The notes below the pieces were generated by a model. It saw only the letters and a list, made by a program, of their open reading frames with translations, ran no database searches and was not told where the DNA came from. A stretch of 10,267 nt of DNA, taken from positions 1 through 10,267 of the forward strand of contig JAJYRV010000047.1 in NCBI GenBank assembly GCA_021793935.1, written 5' to 3'. The position numbers were made by a program, and so were the translations under genes. This DNA comes from Actinomycetes bacterium (GTDB lineage: Bacteria > Actinomycetota > Actinomycetes > Actinomycetales > Beutenbergiaceae). Every line of letters starts with the position of its first letter. The first letter of the stretch is position 1. This document shows positions 6,462-10,267 of the stretch, piece after piece.

Positions 6462-7517
6462 CTAGTTTGCGTTGGGGTAGCCAGGCAGCGCGGTGCGGGT
6501 CGAGGCACGTGGTGGACCCACCGATTCCCGCTCGAGGGTTTCTACGTGAACGGCTGCAGTGATATCGGTGGCCAATCCGCTTCTCCCTGCGCCTTCAACG
6601 AATGTTTCAATCACCTCTGGGGTCAGTTCCGCCATGGCGTAGGAGTAACTCACCGTTGTCAGGGGCGGGTGGGTGTCGCGCGAGAAGGGGCGGTTATCGA
6701 CGCCGATCAAGCTAACTTCTTCGGGGACGGTGACCCCAAGCGACTGCAGAGCAGAGAGTGTTCGAAGGGCGACGTCGTCGTTGTAAGCAATTATCGCCGT
6801 TGCTTTCGGATGCTCCGCCAGAGCCCGCTGCACCTGCTCGCGGTGCTCGAGCAGATCGGGCGAGCCGCGTGCGGCGTTCCAGTCCAATCCCAGTTCAGTG
6901 GCGGTCCGTTCGCTTGCCCCTCCTCGGAGTGCATCGAGTTGCAACAATTCCGGTGCGGTTTCCCGTACATAGAGGAGATTTGTGTGGCCCCGAGCGGCCA
7001 AATACTTCACCTGCTCGGTTGCAGCGAGTTGCAGGGGCACAACAAGATCCCCGGGGTCGGCCAAGATGCTCGAGATGGTTTTCACGCCAGCCGTTCGCAG
7101 AGCCTCCCGTGTTGCCTCGGATGCGGGGATCGAGGTGATTACCCGGGTTGCTGACGTATCGAGCGCGAGCTTTATGAGCTGCTGTTCCCAACGTTCAGGA
7201 CCCCACCACGTGAGCAGCGTCGTGTATCCGCGGTCGTCGAGGTAGCGACTGAAGCCATAGAACCCGGCGTCAGAGGCTTCGCTGCGGGGAAACACCGACA
7301 TGTCGATAATCACGAAGGTCGTCTCACCGCGTGCGAGCGCGCGAGCAGTCGGGTTCATCACGTAGCCCAGCTCTTTCGCTGCCGCGCGAACACGCGCGGC
7401 AGTTGTGGTGGAAATTTTCTGGCCCGGGGTGTCATTGAGAACATAACTCACCGTTGCGGTGGAGACGCCGGCTTCTTCGGCGACATCGGCAGCGGTAGCA
7501 CGTCGAGGTCGTGGCAT
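6462..7517 (-). CDS. LacI-family transcriptional regulator (copy 2)
   Basis: A 351-residue paralogue of the neighbouring repressor. The helix-turn-helix (about 8-28) has the same recognition helix STATVSYVLN and a hinge NPTARALARG (55-64) with Leu61. The sensor domain runs from about 66, with TFVIIDMSVF in place of the usual first strand and ATAIIAYND and LIGVDNRPF near the dimer face. It has a C-terminal extension (GPPRASTRTALPGYPNAN) lacking in copy 1. Identical recognition helices suggest that both bind the same or similar operators, while the diverged sensor domains suggest different inducers; this is inference. To the eye its DNA is less GC-rich than the cysteine genes. CATACT ends 7 bases before the ATG and no Shine-Dalgarno is seen. 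Inverted repeats upstream (7536-7586) are candidates for autoregulation. No sugar-use genes are adjacent. Confidence 0.93.
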   Translation of the reverse strand: MPRPRRATAADVAEEAGVSTATVSYVLNDTPGQKISTTTAARVRAAAKELGYVMNPTARALARGETTFVIIDMSVFPRSEASDAGFYGFSRYLDDRGYTTLLTWWGPERWEQQLIKLALDTSATRVITSIPASEATREALRTAGVKTISSILADPGDLVVPLQLAATEQVKYLAARGHTNLLYVRETAPELLQLDALRGGASERTATELGLDWNAARGSPDLLEHREQVQRALAEHPKATAIIAYNDDVALRTLSALQSLGVTVPEEVSLIGVDNRPFSRDTHPPLTTVSYSYAMAELTPEVIETFVEGAGRSGLATDITAAVHVETLERESVGPPRASTRTALPGYPNAN

Positions 7518-7524
7518 GCACGGC

Positions 7525-7530
7525 AGTATG
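7525..7530 (-). promoter_or_regulatory. Possible -10 box of LacI copy 2
   Basis: On the - strand CATACT (4 of 6 to TATAAT) ends 7 bases before the ATG at 7517, again fitting a leaderless transcript. It resembles the GATACT placed in front of copy 1. The repeat arm at 7536-7544 would lie in its spacer, so a protein bound there could block the promoter. Confidence 0.4.
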
Positions 7531-7535
7531 GCAGG

Positions 7536-7586
7536 CCGGAACGTAAACGCGGGTTGAGGAGCAGGTCGATAGCCGCGACGTTCCGG
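7536..7586. promoter_or_regulatory. Paired 9-bp inverted repeats, candidate LacI operators
   Basis: CCGGAACGT (7536-7544) and ACGTTCCGG (7578-7586) are exact inverted copies, 42 bases apart, about four helical turns. Each holds GGAACG, a half-site pattern common in LacI-family operators, which usually centre on CG. The arms flank the probable promoter side of the copy 2 repressor gene, so autoregulation is plausible. Neither arm alone is a good full palindrome, which weakens the case. Confidence 0.35.
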
Positions 7587-7607
7587 TTACGCGGTAACAT
7601 AGTGACC
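7586..7607. promoter_or_regulatory. Clustered GGTnAC half-sites
   Basis: GTTAC-GCG-GTAAC (7586-7598) is an exact inverted repeat. GGTAAC (7593-7598) also forms an imperfect inverted repeat with GTGACC (7602-7607), giving three related half-sites in 22 bases. The cluster directly abuts the repeat arm ending at 7586. It resembles an operator, but no regulator is assigned. Confidence 0.35.
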
Positions 7608-7626
7608 GCGCGGCCCCCGCACCAGC

Positions 7627-7638
7627 GTGATGGATCAC
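7627..7638. promoter_or_regulatory. Small palindrome in the lacI-rpmE2 gap
   Basis: GTGATGGATCAC has 5-bp arms (GTGAT/ATCAC) around a 2-base centre. It is about 45 bases upstream of the likely rpmE2 -10 box. The GTGA-N4-TCAC spacing is not that of a CRP site (N6). Function is unknown and it may be chance. Confidence 0.2.
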
Positions 7639-7684
7639 ACCCAGCGATACCGTCAGCGAGATGCGAAGACCCCGGGTCGTCAGG

Positions 7685-7690
7685 TAGTAT
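7685..7690 (+). promoter_or_regulatory. Possible -10 box of rpmE2-rpmF
   Basis: TAGTAT (4 of 6 to TATAAT) is the best + strand hexamer in the gap. The -35 position, about 17 bases upstream, has no good match. A start near 7696 would give a 5' leader of about 120 bases before rpmE2. Confidence 0.3.
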
Positions 7691-7695
7691 CAACC

Positions 7696-7814
7696 AGGTT
7701 CAACGAATAGTTGTGCCTGCGCGCTTGCAGCGCCCACCTGGGCCGCTCGGCGCCGGCCAGAAGAGTCTTTTCGGGCTTAGCCCCGCAAGTGTTCACCCGA
7801 TATAGGAAGTAGAT
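7696..7814 (+). ncRNA. Structured 5' leader of rpmE2 (possible L31 leader)
   Basis: The stretch before rpmE2 folds into several small stems: CTGC/GCAG around 7719-7730, CTGGGCCG (7738-7745, one bulged G) with CGGCCAG (7754-7760) over an 8-base loop, and GGGC (7773-7776) with GCCC (7780-7783). CTTTT (7767-7771) could weakly pair with the ribosome binding site GGAAG (7805-7809) and hide it. Actinobacterial L31 genes are known to carry leader RNAs thought to bind the ribosomal protein for feedback control. Whether this one belongs to that class was not tested. No open frame here looks like a protein. Confidence 0.3.
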
Positions 7815-8081
7815 ATGAAGAAGGACATTCATCCGGAGTACCAGCCGGTTGTGTTCCGTGACATCTCGGCGGATTTCGCGATTCTCACGAAGTCCACCAT
7901 CTCATCGGCGAACACCATCGAATGGGAGGATGGCAACACCTACCCCGTGGTCGACGTCGACATCTCCTCTGCCTCCCACCCGTTCTACACCGGTAAGCAG
8001 AAGATTCTCGACACCGCGGGCCGGGTTGAGAAGTTCCGTCAGCGTTACGCCAAGGCGCAAGCCGCCAAGGGCGACGCCTGA
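7815..8081 (+). CDS. rpmE2: 50S ribosomal protein L31 type B (zinc-independent)
   Basis: An 88-residue large-subunit protein that bridges the 50S and 30[17 protein letters not shown] at the start and SHPFYTGKQ (54-62) are signatures of L31. The protein has no cysteine at all, so it lacks the CxxC zinc ribbon of standard RpmE and is the type B form (YkgM/RpmE2). In other bacteria this form replaces the zinc-binding L31 when zinc is scarce, usually under Zur control. It also serves as the only L31 in some genomes, which cannot be decided here. The start is ATG with AGGAAG 5 bases upstream. It is followed after 30 bases by rpmF, clearly as one operon. No clear Zur palindrome is visible upstream; instead there is a structured leader. 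Confidence 0.95.
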   Translation: MKKDIHPEYQPVVFRDISADFAILTKSTISSANTIEWEDGNTYPVVDVDISSASHPFYTGKQKILDTAGRVEKFRQRYAKAQAAKGDA

Positions 8082-8111
8082 GATTTCGAGTTCTAAAGAG
8101 GAGATAAGGCC

Positions 8112-8279
8112 ATGGCAGTACCTAAGCGCAAGATGTCGCGCAGCCGGACCCGCTCACGCCGTTCGCAGTGGAAGGCACAGGTGAACGACCTCGTGACCGT
8201 CCGGATCCGCGGCCGTGAGGTGACGATCCCTCGGCGCCTGGTGAAGGCTGCTGAGCGCGGTCTCGTCGACATCGACTGA
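8112..8279 (+). CDS. rpmF: 50S ribosomal protein L32 (cysteine-free form)
   Basis: A 55-residue, very basic large-subunit protein. [20 protein letters not shown] is the typical L32 N-terminus, and [18 protein letters not shown] is the tail known from cysteine-free actinobacterial L32. The zinc-binding cysteines of standard L32 are absent. With cysteine-free L31 encoded 30 bases upstream, the operon supplies two zinc-sparing ribosomal proteins. The start is ATG with a strong AAAGAGGAG (8095-8103) 8 bases upstream. It is followed by two stem-loops, the second an intrinsic terminator. Confidence 0.95.
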   Translation: MAVPKRKMSRSRTRSRRSQWKAQVNDLVTVRIRGREVTIPRRLVKAAERGLVDID

Positions 8280-8283
8280 TTGT

Positions 8284-8311
8284 TGTGCAGCGGCCGTCTA
8301 TGGGCCGCACA
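8284..8311 (+). repeat. Stem-loop just after rpmF
   Basis: GCGGCC (8290-8295) pairs with GGCCGC (8303-8308) over a 7-base loop, and TGT (8284-8286) with ACA (8309-8311) can extend the stem across a 3-base bulge. It lies between the rpmF stop and the terminator and may stabilise the mRNA end or help termination. Confidence 0.5.
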
Positions 8312-8315
8312 CCTC

Positions 8316-8354
8316 AGGGCCATCGCAGGTTTGCGGTGGCCCTTAAGTTTTTTA
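8316..8354 (+). terminator. Intrinsic terminator of rpmE2-rpmF
   Basis: AGGGCCATCGCA (8316-8327) pairs with TGCGGTGGCCCT (8332-8343), a 12-bp stem with one T-G wobble and a GGTT loop. It is followed by TAAG and six T (8348-8353). This is the clearest Rho-independent terminator in the window and separates the ribosomal operon from the exporter gene. Confidence 0.9.
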
Positions 8355-8396
8355 TAGGAACCCCGTCAACGCGCGCGAGTTATTAAGGTAGAGAAG

Positions 8397-9962
8397 GTGA
8401 GCGAAGAAGAATCTGCGACTGCTGGGTTCGAGCCGGACCGCACGCATTCAGCGGCTACGGGAACTGACGCTACCGTTCCCGAGGACTACCCGCCTGAACA
8501 TGCGGTGCAGATCCCGTATGCGCCGGGCCGCCGGGTCCGTCGGGGGCCGGTGCGGATCTCGCACAACTTGCGCGAGATCGTCGGCGATGCCCTTCGGGGG
8601 ATCCGCGAACCGACTCAGGCGATCTCGGTAACAGGCAGTGATGACGCCGTCACGCAGCGCCATGCTCGCGCCGTCATCGACCTGTGCCTCCGAACGGGCG
8701 AAGCGATGCTCGCCACCGGCGCCTCCGCGGCGGATGTGGTGGCGACCGTGCTGCGGCTCTCGCGCGCATACGGCCTGACGAGCACGCACGTGGATGTCAC
8801 CTTCACCTCGATCACCATCTCGGTGCACCGCGGGTTGGATGAGGACCCGATCTCGGTGATGCGGGTGGTCAAAGCGCTCACGACCGACTATGCCCGAATG
8901 CAGGGGGTTCTCCGGCTCGTCGACGACATCACGAGCTCGGAGGAGCCGATGGACGTCGACGAGGCCCGTACCGAGCTCTCCGCGATCCTCGCCCAGAAGC
9001 GTCCGTATGCACGCTGGGTCGTCACCGTCGGAAAGGCGGTGCTGGCGGCCGGGGTCGTGACGATGTATGACGTCGGCCCCATCCTCGTCGCCGTCGCCGC
9101 CCTCGCGGTCGTACTCGTGGATATCGTCACGAGGCAGCTCAGTAAGCTCGGCGTTTCGGGGTTCTTCGGTCAGATCGTCGCCTCGAGCATCATCACGTGG
9201 GTGGCGGTGCTGTTCTACTGGCTCCGCTCGACCGGGATCGAGATCCCCGGGTCCAACCGGCCCACGCTGATCGTGATCTCCGGGATCATCATGTTGCTTT
9301 CGGGGATTTCCTTCACCGGCGCTGCCCGAGACGCGATCGACGGGTATTACGTGACGGCGACGGCCCGGACGATGGAGGTCGTCATGCTCACCCTCGGGCT
9401 CGCCATCGGTATCTCGCTCACGCTGGGCATCGCGATGTCGATCGGGATCCCCATGCGCGTCGGCACGACGCTCGGGCCTGACGGCGGGCTCGCCTGGGGA
9501 GTCCTTGGTGCGGGGCTCATCGGCATCGGCTTCGGCCTGACCTCCTACGCCGAGTGGCGGGTGGTGTGGCTTTCTGGCGGGGTAGCGGCAGTGGTGTTCG
9601 CGTTCCACCAAGCCGTGGCACCGCTGACGAACCAGCCCGGCGTGAGCTCTGCGCTTGCCGGTGTGCTCGCCGGCGTCATCGGCTACCTCACTTACCGGTG
9701 GATCAAGGCGCCGGAGGGAGCAATTTCCATGGCGGGGGTTATTGGTCTGATTCCCGGGCTCTGGGTCTACCGGGCGCTGTATGCTTTCATCGACTCCGAG
9801 TACGGGGTCAACGCCGCGCTGCCCGCCATGGTGGTGGCGTTCGCCGTCGGTATCGGGCTCGCAGCCGGCTCCACGATCGGTGGCTACGCTGCACGCCGTG
9901 CGTTCGGGCTCGACCGCTTCGCGCGCGCCTCTATCCGCCGCGGCACCCGCGCGATGCGGTGA
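8397..9962 (+). CDS. Threonine/serine exporter, ThrE family
   Basis: A 521-residue inner-membrane protein resembling Corynebacterium ThrE (489 residues), which exports threonine and serine by proton exchange. Residues 1-85 are hydrophilic. The ThrE N-terminal domain (Pfam DUF1212-type) begins near 88 with ARAVIDLCLRTGEAMLATGA and continues with HVDVTFTSITISVHRG, a soluble region characteristic of the family. About ten membrane segments follow from residue 207 to 505. The second half (about 370-510) matches the ThrE_2-type domain (AEWRVVWLSGGVAAVVF, LIPGLWVYRALY). Both halves are fused in one chain, as usual in actinobacteria. The tail is basic. The start is GTG with AAGG (8385-8388) 8 bases upstream. 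TAAGGT (8384-8389) could alternatively be a leaderless -10. It follows the rpmF terminator and is probably its own unit. The exact substrate is inferred from the family. Confidence 0.88.
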   Translation: MSEEESATAGFEPDRTHSAATGTDATVPEDYPPEHAVQIPYAPGRRVRRGPVRISHNLREIVGDALRGIREPTQAISVTGSDDAVTQRHARAVIDLCLRTGEAMLATGASAADVVATVLRLSRAYGLTSTHVDVTFTSITISVHRGLDEDPISVMRVVKALTTDYARMQGVLRLVDDITSSEEPMDVDEARTELSAILAQKRPYARWVVTVGKAVLAAGVVTMYDVGPILVAVAALAVVLVDIVTRQLSKLGVSGFFGQIVASSIITWVAVLFYWLRSTGIEIPGSNRPTLIVISGIIMLLSGISFTGAARDAIDGYYVTATARTMEVVMLTLGLAIGISLTLGIAMSIGIPMRVGTTLGPDGGLAWGVLGAGLIGIGFGLTSYAEWRVVWLSGGVAAVVFAFHQAVAPLTNQPGVSSALAGVLAGVIGYLTYRWIKAPEGAISMAGVIGLIPGLWVYRALYAFIDSEYGVNAALPAMVVAFAVGIGLAAGSTIGGYAARRAFGLDRFARASIRRGTRAMR

Positions 9963-9969
9963 CCGTGGC

Positions 9970-9990
9970 GCCCCACTCTGGGCACTCTTC
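9970..9990 (+). terminator. Weak hairpin after the exporter gene
   Basis: GCCC (9970-9973) and GGGC (9980-9983) form a 4-bp stem with a 6-base loop, followed by the T-rich ACTCTTCTTGCTT. It lies in the 53-base gap between convergent stops. It is short and may be chance. Confidence 0.2.
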
Positions 9991-10015
9991 TTGCTTGAGT
10001 CGTCGAGCCTAAACG

Positions 10016-10267
10016 TCAGCGACCGTGCCGGGCACGTGCGTCGGATCTGCGGTGCAGCCTTCGATCCTGAACGACCAGAGCGGCTACCAGGACGATGGTG
10101 ATGGCAGCAAGAAGTATGGTTATCCCCGGAAGCCACGGGATCCCCTGGGAGGTGCTGGAGTCAGCGAAGATGATCTCATCTAAAGGTGAGAGGTAGACAT
10201 TCGAGTCTTGGCTGCCGACAACAAGTGTGTCGTTGACAATAATTGGTCCCGATGAAGCCATCTTTCC
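10016..10267 (-). CDS. C-terminal end of membrane-anchored PQQ-like beta-propeller protein (partial)
   Basis: The frame stays open to the window edge (gga aag before the first ATG), so the gene starts beyond 10267 and only about 83 residues are seen. SSGPIIVNDTLVVGSQDSNVYL has the pattern of a PQQ-like or quinoprotein-type propeller blade (P-hydrophobic-V-x-G-T-hydrophobic-V-G-S-x-D-G-N-hydrophobic-Y), with Ser replacing the usual Gly before Asn. A linker follows (SPLDEIIFADSSTSQGIP), then one membrane helix (WLPGITILLAAITIVLVAALVV) and a basic tail (RRLHRRSDARARHGR). This suggests an outside propeller held by a C-terminal anchor with the tail in the cytoplasm. The propeller call rests on one blade. 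It is convergent with the exporter gene. Confidence 0.65.
   Translation of the reverse strand, partial: GKMASSGPIIVNDTLVVGSQDSNVYLSPLDEIIFADSSTSQGIPWLPGITILLAAITIVLVAALVVQDRRLHRRSDARARHGR

Noticed and set aside
5416..7154. + strand open frames opposite the two LacI genes and 4622-5380 opposite cysK
   Set aside because: They are shadows. The opposite strand encodes complete LacI and CysK proteins with conserved motifs.
7554..7805. An 83-codon + strand frame in the lacI-rpmE2 gap
   Set aside because: It has no ribosome binding site, shows unlikely composition, ends just before the rpmE2 start and overlaps the repeats and leader structures. It is better explained as regulatory DNA.
7518..7814. 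Zur operator in front of rpmE2
   Set aside because: I looked for an A/T-rich palindrome of the TGAAAA-N3-TTTTCA type and saw none. A weak site could still be missed by eye.
8448..10136. A 562-codon - strand open frame opposite the exporter gene
   Set aside because: The translation is low-complexity His/Arg/Asp/Gly-rich, has no family features and runs across the end of the exporter gene and into another gene. The + strand frame has clear ThrE sequence and membrane helices.
1..10267. Mobile element, CRISPR array, tRNA or phage genes
   Set aside because: No regularly spaced repeats, transposase or integrase motifs, or tRNA-like cloverleaf were found. All the larger frames are chromosomal household or regulatory genes.

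Overview
The window comes from a high-GC Gram-positive bacterium, almost certainly an actinobacterium. The real reading frames have strongly G/C-rich third codon positions. RpiB is the mycobacterial type (Ser/Glu at the active site). Ribosomal proteins L31 and L32 are the cysteine-free forms, the threonine/serine exporter is of the Corynebacterium ThrE type, and several genes look leaderless. I cannot name the genus. It is ordinary chromosome: no transposase, integrase, phage gene, CRISPR array, tRNA or rRNA is visible.

Layout, left to right. The last 13 codons of an unidentified + strand gene (1-42) are followed by a small DUF2249 protein (200-433, +). A cytosolic M13-family zinc metallopeptidase (469-2442, -) lies convergent to it and is divergent from ribose-5-phosphate isomerase B (rpiB, 2510-2956, +). 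The rpiB stop overlaps the stop of a convergent polytopic membrane protein with a Cys/His-rich N-terminus (2953-3630, -). Next, all on the - strand, come cysE (3689-4276) and cysK (4346-5278), which together convert serine to cysteine. Upstream of them sit two tandem LacI-family repressors (5431-6444 and 6462-7517) with nearly identical DNA-binding heads and diverged sensor domains.

A 297-bp divergent intergenic region (7518-7814) rich in inverted repeats separates the repressors from the + strand operon rpmE2-rpmF (7815-8279). This operon encodes zinc-independent L31 and L32 and ends in a strong intrinsic terminator (8316-8354). A ThrE-type amino-acid exporter (8397-9962, +) follows. At the right edge is the C-terminal end of a membrane-anchored protein on the - strand, probably with a PQQ-like beta-propeller (10016-10267, partial).

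The functional links are modest. cysK and cysE form a cysteine-synthesis pair, and the C-terminal isoleucine of CysE fits docking into CysK. rpmE2 and rpmF are a matched pair of zinc-sparing ribosomal proteins. No sugar transport or glycosidase genes lie beside the two LacI repressors, so their targets are elsewhere or include themselves. The points most worth a second look are the repressor pair with its intergenic repeats, the structured leader of rpmE2, and a recurring leaderless-promoter signature in front of at least five genes. I saw no convincing new multi-gene system.
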